Origin: Paenibacillus cymbidii
Lineage (GTDB): Bacteria > Bacillota > Bacilli > Paenibacillales > NBRC-103111
Direction of reading: 5' to 3'
DNA length: 64,000 bases
NCBI RefSeq assembly: GCF_004764705.1
Contig: NZ_SHLX01000020.1
Location: 62,001-126,000 of the forward strand
The position numbers were made by a program, and so were the translations under genes. The notes beneath the pieces were generated by a model. It made no database searches. It saw only the letters and a program-made list of their open reading frames with translations, and had not been told where the DNA came from. This document shows, one piece after another, positions 6,665 through 13,885 of the stretch. Every line of letters starts with the position of its first letter. Within the stretch, counting starts at the first letter, position 1.

Positions 6665-8941
6665 TCAGGAAGACGCTCCCTGGCAGGTTTCTGCCTTGCG
6701 CAAAAACGCCCCCGTTATCGAATGCTCGGCAGCGGCAAGTTGGACAGGGGTGCCTTCGAATACAATTCGGCCACCCCGGTGGCCGCCCTCGGGACCCATG
6801 TCAATGATCCAGTCTGCGCTCTTGATCACATCCAGGTTGTGTTCGATGACCACAACCGTGTTGCCTCCGTCGACCAAGCGGTTCAAAATGTCCATCAGAC
6901 GAGAGATATCGGACATATGCAGTCCGGTTGTCGGCTCGTCCATTACGTAGAGACTGCCTTCCTTGTGAAGTTCCCCGGCCAATTTGATGCGTTGGCATTC
7001 CCCGCCTGACAAGGTGCTCAGAGGCTGGCCCAGCGTTACGTATCCGAGTCCCACATCCTCAAGCGTCCGCATTTGACGGAGCAGTTCCTTCCCGCTGAAG
7101 AACGCCGAAGCTTCCCGTACCGTCATAGCGAGGACGTCGCTGATGGATTTTCCGTTCAGTTTATACTGCAGCACTTCATCGCTGAACCGCTTGCCCTCGC
7201 ATATTTCACATGTCGTCCTAACCGGCTCGAGAAAGGCCAAATCCGTGTAGATCATCCCAAGACCCTGACAGTTGGAACAGGCTCCCTTGGAGTTGAAGCT
7301 GAACAGGGAAGCGCTCACCTTGTTGGCTGCTGCGAACAGCCGACGGATCTCGTCCATCATCCCCGTGTAGGTAGCCGGATTGGAGCGGATGGACGTGCCC
7401 ACGGCCGTCTGATCAATGACAATCGCTTCCGGATGCGACGGCAGGAGTGCTCCGTTAATCAGCGTACTTTTGCCTGAGCCGGCTACTCCCGTTACCACGG
7501 TCAGCACACCGACGGGTATATCGACTGTCACATCCTTCAGATTGTGCAGGCTGGCGCCGGCTACGGTCATCCGACCTTTGGGCACCCTGGTTGAAGTTTT
7601 CAAGGGAAGACTTTGCTTCAAGTACTGTCCTGTCAAGGTATCCGCGCGGAGCAAGCCCGCAAAGTCGCCTTCGTAGACGATTTCTCCGCCGCGGGTTCCC
7701 GCATGAGGTCCGACATCGATGATGTAATCGGCGATCTCCATGACTTCGCGGTCATGTTCGACGACAAGTACGGTATTCCCTTTGTCCCGGAGCTGGCACA
7801 GCATGCCGTTCAGACGATGGACATCCCGCGGATGCAGTCCGACGCTCGGTTCATCGAAAATGTAGATCATATCGGTAAGACTGCTGCTCAGATGCCGGAT
7901 CATCTTGATGCGCTGCGACTCGCCGCCCGACAAGGTTGCGGTCTGTCGGTCCAGACTCAGATACTCCAGCCCAATAGAGACCAGATGGTTCAACCGGATC
8001 AGAATCCCGCCAATCATCGGACCGGCAACGGGATCCCGAATGACTTCAATCATACGTATTAGCTCGCCAATCTCCATCGCTGCGCACTCTGCAATGTTGT
8101 ATCCGTTAATCCGGCAGCTCAAGGCCACTTGATTAAGCCGGCTTCCCCTGCAAAGGTTACACTCGCTATAGGATAGAAAGCGGTCAAGGGTTTCGCGTTT
8201 GGCATCTGACATCTCGCTGCTGTCCCGCTTTAAATACAGGCGGGTGAGCTTGGGCAGCAGACCTTCATAATCCGATTCGATATCGCCGCCTTTGGTGCGG
8301 TATACGATCTTGCTTTCTTTGCCGTGGAGGAGGGTATCCCATTCTGCAGGCGTATAGTCGGCAAGCCGCTTGTCGTTGTCGAACAAGCCGGAATGGGTAT
8401 ACGTATTCAAGTACCAGCTTCCCACTTTAAATACGGGGAACAGGATTGCGCCTTCATTCAGCGACTTGGACCTGACGAGCAGCTTGTCCACATCAAACTG
8501 CACCACCTGTCCGACTCCGGAGCATTCCGGGCACATACCGGCCGGGTCGTTAAACGAGAAAATATGCGAATTTCCAGCAATAGGTTTCCCGATTCTGGAG
8601 AACAGCAGCCGGAGCATCGCATAAATATCCGTGATTGTGCCGACCGTTGAACGGGAGTTACCGCCGAGCCGTTTCTGGTCGATAACAACCGCCGTAGACA
8701 AGTTCTCGATGAGATCGGTATCCGGCTGATTAAACCGGGGCAGCCGATTGCGGATGAATGCGGAAAACGTCTCGTTAAGCTGCCGCTGAGCTTCGGCGCT
8801 GATGGTATCGAAGACAAGGGAAGATTTGCCCGAGCCCGACACACCGGTGAAGATCGTGATTTTTCGCTTCGGGATGCGGACATTCACGTTTTTCAGGTTA
8901 TTCTCGCGTGCTCCTTCAATTACAATATCATTGACGTTCAT
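6665..8941 (-). CDS. UvrA-like ABC ATPase paralogue
   Basis: 758 residues from the ATG at 8941 (GAGGTGGAG upstream). It holds two UvrA-type ATPase halves: GVSGSGKSSL near residue 35 with LSGGESQRIKMIRHL and DEPSVGLHPRD, then GVAGSGKSTL with LSGGECQRIKLAGEL and DEPTTGLH. Cysteine pairs CPECSG, CNLCRG, CSNCQG and CEICEG form zinc modules. It is about 180-200 residues shorter than housekeeping UvrA, as in stand-alone paralogues that lack the UvrB-interaction region. It probably binds damaged or drug-bound DNA; a role in self-protection against an antibiotic is only an inference. It is a single gene with its own promoter region. Confidence 0.85.
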   Translation of the reverse strand: MNVNDIVIEGARENNLKNVNVRIPKRKITIFTGVSGSGKSSLVFDTISAEAQRQLNETFSAFIRNRLPRFNQPDTDLIENLSTAVVIDQKRLGGNSRSTVGTITDIYAMLRLLFSRIGKPIAGNSHIFSFNDPAGMCPECSGVGQVVQFDVDKLLVRSKSLNEGAILFPVFKVGSWYLNTYTHSGLFDNDKRLADYTPAEWDTLLHGKESKIVYRTKGGDIESDYEGLLPKLTRLYLKRDSSEMSDAKRETLDRFLSYSECNLCRGSRLNQVALSCRINGYNIAECAAMEIGELIRMIEVIRDPVAGPMIGGILIRLNHLVSIGLEYLSLDRQTATLSGGESQRIKMIRHLSSSLTDMIYIFDEPSVGLHPRDVHRLNGMLCQLRDKGNTVLVVEHDREVMEIADYIIDVGPHAGTRGGEIVYEGDFAGLLRADTLTGQYLKQSLPLKTSTRVPKGRMTVAGASLHNLKDVTVDIPVGVLTVVTGVAGSGKSTLINGALLPSHPEAIVIDQTAVGTSIRSNPATYTGMMDEIRRLFAAANKVSASLFSFNSKGACSNCQGLGMIYTDLAFLEPVRTTCEICEGKRFSDEVLQYKLNGKSISDVLAMTVREASAFFSGKELLRQMRTLEDVGLGYVTLGQPLSTLSGGECQRIKLAGELHKEGSLYVMDEPTTGLHMSDISRLMDILNRLVDGGNTVVVIEHNLDVIKSADWIIDMGPEGGHRGGRIVFEGTPVQLAAAEHSITGAFLRKAETCQGASS

Positions 8942-9095
8942 AGACTCCACCTCGAATTTCCATTTATTTAGCTTTCACAGTATAAGCAATCACGACAACT
9001 GTGTCATGATTAGACGAATGTTCTCATTGCAGATAAAGTTTGTTCGGCACCTGGAAGGCTAACGATGCAGCGAGACTCGCCAGAGCAACCGGGGC

Positions 9096-9169
9096 GAAAA
9101 TAAAGTTTTAGACTGAACCCAATAGATGAAAAAGCGGCGGTCGAAGACCAGAAAATAAAGTCTTAGACT
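9096..9169. repeat. Direct repeat of 19 bp
   Basis: GAAAATAAAGTTTTAGACT at 9096-9114 and the same with one change at 9151-9169, 55 bases apart, in the non-coding gap between two minus-strand genes. It is of unknown meaning; it could be duplicated regulatory sites or slippage. Confidence 0.4.
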
Positions 9170-9221
9170 TGCCGCTGTTAAAATAAAACTAACGATTTTA
9201 TCTTTGGATTGTGCAATATTA

Positions 9222-9776
9222 TTAGTTTCCATCAAAATGATAAATTAGTTGTACAACGCCTGAGGAGAACGTTTTTGTATGAACCATTTTTAAATTCAAC
9301 CTCTGTTTTATATCCACAAACAGCGGTTTCCCTTCTCCCAAAACAACAGGATGAACAGATAATCTAAATTCATCAACAAGTCCTAAATGGATAAAAGTTG
9401 TAATAAGACTTGCTCCACCATATAGCCAGATGTCTTTGCCAGGCTTATTTTTTAATTTATTTACTTCTTCAAGAATACTATCATTTATGAATATTACTTT
9501 ATTATCAGCCCCTTTTTGCGTCCTGGAAAACACATATTTCTCTTTACTATGAACCAATTCCCAAAATTCTTTTTCAGAATCAGTATGTTCAATTTTTGGA
9601 GTAAATTGTCCCCATAAATCATAGCTTTTTCTTCCATATAAAATAGTATCAATTTGATTTAAGAAATTATTAAACCCCATCTCAGAGTCCATAATGCACC
9701 AATCAACTTCTCCATTTTTTCCTTCAATAAAACCATCTAAAGTAACTGCTAAATCTAAAATTACTCTTCGTTTCAT
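9222..9776 (-). CDS. RibD C-terminal/DHFR-like reductase
   Basis: 184 residues with GAAAGGAG upstream. The N-terminus RRVILDLAVTLDGFIEGKNG is the typical start of the dihydrofolate-reductase-like RibD_C family. Then come ILYGRKSYDLWG, the NADPH-side GKDIWLYGGASLITTF and the C-terminal VHPVVLGEGKPLF and SSGVVQLIY. Full family length. The substrate is unknown; many such small reductases sit in mobile regions. It is markedly AT-rich compared with the sugar clusters, and an attC-like repeat lies 175 bases upstream of its start, so transfer as a cassette is plausible. A broken homologue lies at 3510-3770. Confidence 0.85.
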   Translation of the reverse strand: MKRRVILDLAVTLDGFIEGKNGEVDWCIMDSEMGFNNFLNQIDTILYGRKSYDLWGQFTPKIEHTDSEKEFWELVHSKEKYVFSRTQKGADNKVIFINDSILEEVNKLKNKPGKDIWLYGGASLITTFIHLGLVDEFRLSVHPVVLGEGKPLFVDIKQRLNLKMVHTKTFSSGVVQLIYHFDGN

Positions 9777-9950
9777 GATTTATTACTCCTTTCGTTGATC
9801 TATCACCCATTATAAACCTTAATTATGTCATCTTGTGTCATATTAATAAAAGGGAGGATATCTTTTTAACAATTCTGTCCGTCAGATCGATTCCCTAAAA
9901 GCAATACAAGCATTTCTTCTACGTAGGTTCTCATAAATCATTGAAAAAAG

Positions 9951-10030
9951 CCTGCCCGTCTTAGCTTAACGAGGCCGCCGATTCGGCAGCCTCGTGGTGT
10001 AGTTATGAAGCTAACGTTCCCCGTTAGGTT
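9951..10030. repeat. attC-like hairpin repeat, copy 1
   Basis: It shares a block with 60769-60850: CCTGCCCG, CTTAACGAG, a GC-rich stem, CCTCGTGGTGTAGTTATGAAG and AACG. The inner stem CGAGGC-C-GCCGA pairs with TCGGC-A-GCCTCG with one mismatch, and outer TTAGCTT pairs with AAGCTAA. A GCTTAAC box and GTTAGGT box fit the RYYYAAC and GTTRRRY ends of integron attC sites. It lies just past the 3' end of a minus-strand gene remnant and before the start of the reductase. Confidence 0.5.
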
Positions 10031-10184
10031 AATGAAGACCCTTTAAAAGCCAATAAATCTGTGTGCTAATATGTTTAATATCAGAAATTTGCCCTCTTGT
10101 AAGCCTCTCATTAAGACCGTCAGGAACAAGTTTATACTGAATATTTTCTTTAAAAACATCTAAGTTATTCCAAACAGCTATAAA
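10029..10184 (-). pseudogene. Gene remnant, unknown C-terminal fragment
   Basis: About 51 coding-like codons end with TAA at 10029: FIAVWNNLDVFKENIQYK, LVPDGLNERLTRGQ, then HISTQIYWLLKGLH. There is no start of its own, and it abuts a cupin remnant upstream, so two genes have been fused by deletion. The family is not recognised. The stop lies inside the boundary of the attC-like repeat. Confidence 0.4.
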
Positions 10185-10189
10185 CTAAA

Positions 10190-10349
10190 ACTTCCTCGCC
10201 CGCAGGATGTTTATGTCGTGGGTATCCTTTTCCAGGAGCAAATTTTAATAACACTCGAACCTCTGCTGGGTTAATACTACAATCTCGATGCCTTCCACTA
10301 CCTGTTTCCACTCAGCTGTTCTAGTATCAATAGACGAGAATGTTAACAA
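10190..10349 (-). pseudogene. Cupin-domain protein remnant, frameshifted
   Basis: A TTG at 10349 follows AAGGAGAGG. The first frame gives TAEWKQVVEGIEIVVL, and the next frame gives VRVLLKFAPGKGYPRHKHPAGEEVLV, whose H-K-H...E pattern is the first cupin metal-binding motif. A one-base loss separates the two frames. The second cupin motif is absent. It belongs with ChrR-type or similar short cupins, now inactive. Confidence 0.55.
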
Positions 10350-10441
10350 ACTAACCTCTCCTTATACAAGATTCGAATTATTTATATTCTTTCTCTATTA
10401 TGCTCAGAATATCTTGTATTAAAGAATTCTGCCCGAAAGCT

Positions 10442-10559
10442 CAATGAATCGTTTCGTCAGACATCTCGCCACCGCACCGGTATCTCCTTTGTTACTGCCC
10501 AGAGACAATACTGATTATCTGTTTTCCGTAGCAATCGGACAATTTTCTTGACATCACCA
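10442..10559. repeat. Dispersed element, copy 2 (most complete)
   Basis: The left two thirds (10442-10520) match 33485-33568 (TTTCGT, GTATCTCCTTTGTTAC, GCCCAG, ATACTGAT, ATCTGTT), and the right third (10523-10559) matches 4698-4734. On the minus strand it contains an AAAGGAGAT box and short protein-like frames. It could be the remnant of a mobile element or of a common leader region. It lies just upstream of an AraC gene. Confidence 0.5.
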
Positions 10560-10616
10560 GAGTTTTTTTGCCAAGAGAACGAAAAAACGTCAAAATGAAA
10601 TTTTCCGATGGTGTAG

Positions 10617-10622
10617 TATAAT
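10617..10622 (+). promoter_or_regulatory. Possible -10 box for the AraC gene
   Basis: A perfect TATAAT lies 90 bases upstream of the AraC start at 10712. No good -35 hexamer is seen at 17 bases, so either an activator is needed or the match is chance in AT-rich sequence. Confidence 0.3.
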
Positions 10623-10711
10623 AGCCGTATAATCCAACAATCCGATTGAGGCAAAAACCGCTTTTCTCTATTTCTGTTGCTGCTCTACTTCAAATACAGA
10701 GGTGACCCGAC

Positions 10712-11608
10712 ATGCTGGGTAATGTTACGAATATGCAATTGTCCCTGGCCGGCGATTTCATCGTACAAGCCAACTGGGTGCTGGGACCGAGATTTATTTC
10801 TGATTACGAACTCGTCTATTTTCCGGCCGGCTCAAAAACCCGTTATACGGCAAACGGCCTAACCAGTACGCTGAACGAAGCTTGTCTCGTTATAACCCGA
10901 CCGAACGAAGAGCATTCGTATCATTTCGACCCCGAACATCCGACACGCAATATGTTCTTTCATTTTCATGTAATGACGGAGAAGCAACAATCGCCGACGT
11001 TACAGCTACTCTCCGTTCGTGGCCCGCAGATGATCCCGCTCCATGAGACTTCCGTCATCCCGACACTTCTTAAGCAAGCGATAACCGTGGCTGGCATGAA
11101 TGCTTGGAATTGGCGCGAGCGCTGCATCCTGCTCGTTGCCGCAGCCCTGTTGGAAGCCGAGGCACTGGTTAGCGGCACTCCGATGATCTATGCCCCGGAG
11201 CGAACCTTACCCCAGCAAATTACCCGTTCCCTTGAATTTCTGAACGTCCATTTGCGACGGCCTTCTCTTACGGTCGCTGAACTGGCCGCTGTCACAGGAT
11301 GGACTCACGAGCATTTCTCTCGCTTGTTTGCCCGGCATACCGGAATGTCTCCGAGGGAGGCGATCATGAGTCGCCGCATTCAGTTATCCTGTCGACTACT
11401 AGTGCAGGAAACTTGGAGCGTCAAACAAATTGCGCACGCCATCGGTATGGAGGACGAGCACTATTTCTCGCGGTTGTTCCATAAGCGGAAAGGATTGACG
11501 CCGTCGCAATACCGAACGAATTTTGCCAATCCGCGCAACCAGCACCTGGCTCCCGTCGACGATACGCTTGCGCCTTACCCGCTCAATGAATATTTCTACT
11601 ACGACTAA
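10712..11608 (+). CDS. AraC-family transcriptional regulator with cupin sensor domain
   Basis: 298 residues, ATG preceded by AGAGGTGA. Residues 1-150 form a cupin-like ligand domain (FPAGSKTRYTANG, then ITRPNEEHSYHF). Residues about 170-270 hold the two helix-turn-helix units (LTVAELAAVTGWTHEHFSRL and SVKQIAHAIGMEDEHYFSRL) and the RKGLTPSQYR end motif. Such regulators usually sense sugars. The nearest co-directional genes are the ferritin-like protein and ferredoxin 240 bases downstream, but a direct link is unproven. It has its own upstream AT-rich promoter region. Confidence 0.85.
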   Translation: MLGNVTNMQLSLAGDFIVQANWVLGPRFISDYELVYFPAGSKTRYTANGLTSTLNEACLVITRPNEEHSYHFDPEHPTRNMFFHFHVMTEKQQSPTLQLLSVRGPQMIPLHETSVIPTLLKQAITVAGMNAWNWRERCILLVAAALLEAEALVSGTPMIYAPERTLPQQITRSLEFLNVHLRRPSLTVAELAAVTGWTHEHFSRLFARHTGMSPREAIMSRRIQLSCRLLVQETWSVKQIAHAIGMEDEHYFSRLFHKRKGLTPSQYRTNFANPRNQHLAPVDDTLAPYPLNEYFYYD

Positions 11609-11744
11609 GGTTTGCGGCCATATCAAGAAAATCCACTTATTTTACGGCTCCCTCTATTGAGAACGGCTGCTTTCACCCCCATAATACGAAGTATATTTGC
11701 GAAAAATAACGTATTTACGCGAGTGAAGTTCCAGGCACGTTTAT

Positions 11745-11836
11745 CGTTTCTGGATATCAAGTCCGTACGTTATGGCTTATTTAGCGTCGCTTAACGTTTC
11801 TGGACATCAAGTCCGTACGTTTTTAGCGTCGCAATA
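11745..11836. repeat. Tandem direct repeat upstream of the ferritin-like gene
   Basis: Two copies of CGTTTCTGGAYATCAAGTCC...TTTAGCGTCGC begin at 11745 and 11795; the second is eight bases shorter in its middle. The second copy ends 14 bases before the gene start at 11851. Spacing near the start suggests duplicated operator sites or leader hairpins for the oxygenase-like operon. Confidence 0.5.
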
Positions 11837-11850
11837 ACGGGGATGGGAGC

Positions 11851-13200
11851 ATGGCAGAAATGGTGTTGGCAATGGGGATTCCCGGCAAGCGGTCGGTGGA
11901 AGAGGCTTCGTATCTGTTAAAAAGATTGTATCTCGTTGAACGGGAAACGATGCGAACACTGGGCGGTTATTTGGTCAATGTGGCCGATTGGAACTTAAAA
12001 ACGCAGCTTCCCCGCCATATATGGCAGGACGCGCAACGCGCGGACGCCCTTCGCACGCGCATTCTGGAATTGAGGTATCCGAAGCGCGATGTCGATCAGG
12101 AGCATGACGAAGATTTGCTTGCCGTTTTGAACTTGCTGATCCGGTGCAAGGGTGACGCCGAGCTTTTGGAGGGCATATATTTTGTCGTCAAACGGGCTCT
12201 TGCCCATGCTTATTCTATCTATTTGGAAACGGCGGATTTATTGGATGACGCACCTACCGTATCGCTGATCAGACGATTCATTCCGGAAATCAAGGAACAG
12301 ATTCACGACGCGGTGGAGCTGAAAGCACAGCTGGAAACCAGACAACGCAGAGATGCCGGGCATGCGCAAACGACAGACGAGGGAGAGTGGCGATATTTCT
12401 TGATGGATAGCTTGCGCCGTATCGGGGGAGTACTCGGTTCCAACAAAGACCGCGTCAAATCACCCGGCGCCGCATCTAACGTTTCTATTGAAGCCGATCC
12501 ATTGCTGGCTGTTCGTCCTCCCTACGAGCCGCCGCTTGTACCGGTACGTGACCCGCGTTTCGCAGAAGCCCGCTACCACTATCCAATCCGTCCCGTCAGC
12601 AAATTTATAGAGCGGCAAGTATATGCGGCGATTAATCATGTCAACGAAATATGGGCCGCGGAAATACCCGCTCTGGTCATGTGGAGATGGAACGACATGC
12701 CGTGGGACTTCTATCTCGACTGCGCAAGATGGGCTTACGACGAATCCCGGCATTGCTTGATGGGCGTACGACGCCTGCAAGCATGGGGTTTCGAGATCGG
12801 CATTGATTATCCGGTCATCGCCGATCATTATTTGGCGGTAAGCGGCCAAGGGGAACTAGCCGTGCTTGCGCTTCTGCATGCTTTCGAGGTCAACGGCCCC
12901 TATTGGAAGAGCCAGATGAAAACCGAATTCGAGAATCAAGGCGATACATCCAGCTCGCAAGACTTTGATTACGATTGGGCGGACGAAAGCATTCATCTGG
13001 CCTACGGGCACAAATGGGTGCTCCATCGCTTGAAAGGCGACATGGACGCCTTGGAGGATTTAAAAGAGCAGGTCATGGACGACTGGAACAAATGGGTCGC
13101 CCAAGCGAGAGCGGTATGGGACTACGAACCTTTCCTCAGCCGGATCGATGCGCGAATCGCCGCAATCGAGGGAGAACCGAACGGATCCCGGCATGGATAA
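11851..13200 (+). CDS. Ferritin-like putative di-iron protein
   Basis: 449 residues, GGGAG upstream of the ATG. The C-terminal half is a helical bundle with two DExxH motifs, Glu298-xx-His301 (DESRH) and Glu379-xx-His382 (DESIH), plus an acidic helix near Glu266/Glu271 and the strip MPWDFYLDCARWAYDESRH. This is the ligand pattern of ferritin-like di-iron proteins. A paralogue at 57499-58737 conserves both motifs (DEVRH, DETMH). The N-terminal 230 residues are a helical domain without recognised family. Its stop overlaps the start of a 2Fe-2S ferredoxin, which suggests an oxygenase or oxidase with its electron donor. Substrate unknown. Confidence 0.7.
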   Translation: MAEMVLAMGIPGKRSVEEASYLLKRLYLVERETMRTLGGYLVNVADWNLKTQLPRHIWQDAQRADALRTRILELRYPKRDVDQEHDEDLLAVLNLLIRCKGDAELLEGIYFVVKRALAHAYSIYLETADLLDDAPTVSLIRRFIPEIKEQIHDAVELKAQLETRQRRDAGHAQTTDEGEWRYFLMDSLRRIGGVLGSNKDRVKSPGAASNVSIEADPLLAVRPPYEPPLVPVRDPRFAEARYHYPIRPVSKFIERQVYAAINHVNEIWAAEIPALVMWRWNDMPWDFYLDCARWAYDESRHCLMGVRRLQAWGFEIGIDYPVIADHYLAVSGQGELAVLALLHAFEVNGPYWKSQMKTEFENQGDTSSSQDFDYDWADESIHLAYGHKWVLHRLKGDMDALEDLKEQVMDDWNKWVAQARAVWDYEPFLSRIDARIAAIEGEPNGSRHG

Positions 13201-13495
13201 GTATCGGGTCACCTTGCTGCCGGGAAACCAAACATTCACCACGGCCCCCGGGGACATTATTCTTGACGCTGCGATCGCGCAAGGGATACAGGTCGCCTAT
13301 TCCTGCCGCAGCGGCACGTGCCGTACTTGCATTTTCAAAGTTGTGGAAGGCGACGTTGTGATGGAGGACATGGAAAGCTGTCTGATCAGCCCGCAGGAGA
13401 TCGACAACGGCCTCCGCTTGCTGTGCATGAGCCGGCTGAAGAGCGACGCCGTCTTCGAGAAACTATCACGCCGCAGAAAAGATACGCCGGTATAA
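13193..13495 (+). CDS. 2Fe-2S ferredoxin (plant type)
   Basis: 100 residues from the ATG at 13193, which overlaps the end of the upstream gene by eight bases and so is translationally coupled. The cysteine pattern Cys38-x4-Cys43-x2-Cys46...Cys78 (SCRSGTCRTC, LLCMSR) is the plant-type 2Fe-2S signature, in a beta-grasp fold of normal length. It probably passes electrons to the ferritin-like protein before it. No reductase partner is visible in the window. Confidence 0.9.
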   Translation: MDKYRVTLLPGNQTFTTAPGDIILDAAIAQGIQVAYSCRSGTCRTCIFKVVEGDVVMEDMESCLISPQEIDNGLRLLCMSRLKSDAVFEKLSRRRKDTPV

Positions 13496-13528
13496 TTAGA
13501 TTTGAGAGGATACTTGCTGGGCCGGTAA

Positions 13529-13576
13529 CGGCACGTGCCAGCGACGTTGCTGTACAACGTCGCTAGCGCGTGCCGT
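13529..13576. other. Long imperfect hairpin in a convergent intergenic region
   Basis: Arms 13529-13549 and 13555-13576 pair over 21 positions with two mismatches and a 5-base loop (CTGTA). It lies 34 bases after the ferredoxin stop, between convergent genes, and lacks a T tract on either side, so it may act as a bidirectional stop or mRNA end protector. The remaining bases to 13885 show no gene. Confidence 0.6.
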
Positions 13577-13885
13577 ACGGATTGGACAGATTGGACCGTT
13601 ATATCAGACGTCCATGCCGTTTTAGCTGCAGCTTTGAGGCCTGTACGGCCGCTCACATAATCTATTTTATCTCCTATATATTCTTCAAATGATTTCCATT
13701 ATTCCTACTGTTAGCTATACAGACGGAAATCGATTCAGTATTCAGAAGTATTAACGGCAAGTAATTAGGCTGAAGAAACCTTATCTGGTATTCTGCCTGT
13801 TGCATTAACGAGCAAGATAGTTAAATAGGAGCAACCGCGGCAGTTGCCTTAGTAGAAATCCTCCCTTTTTTGTCTAATAGAAAAA

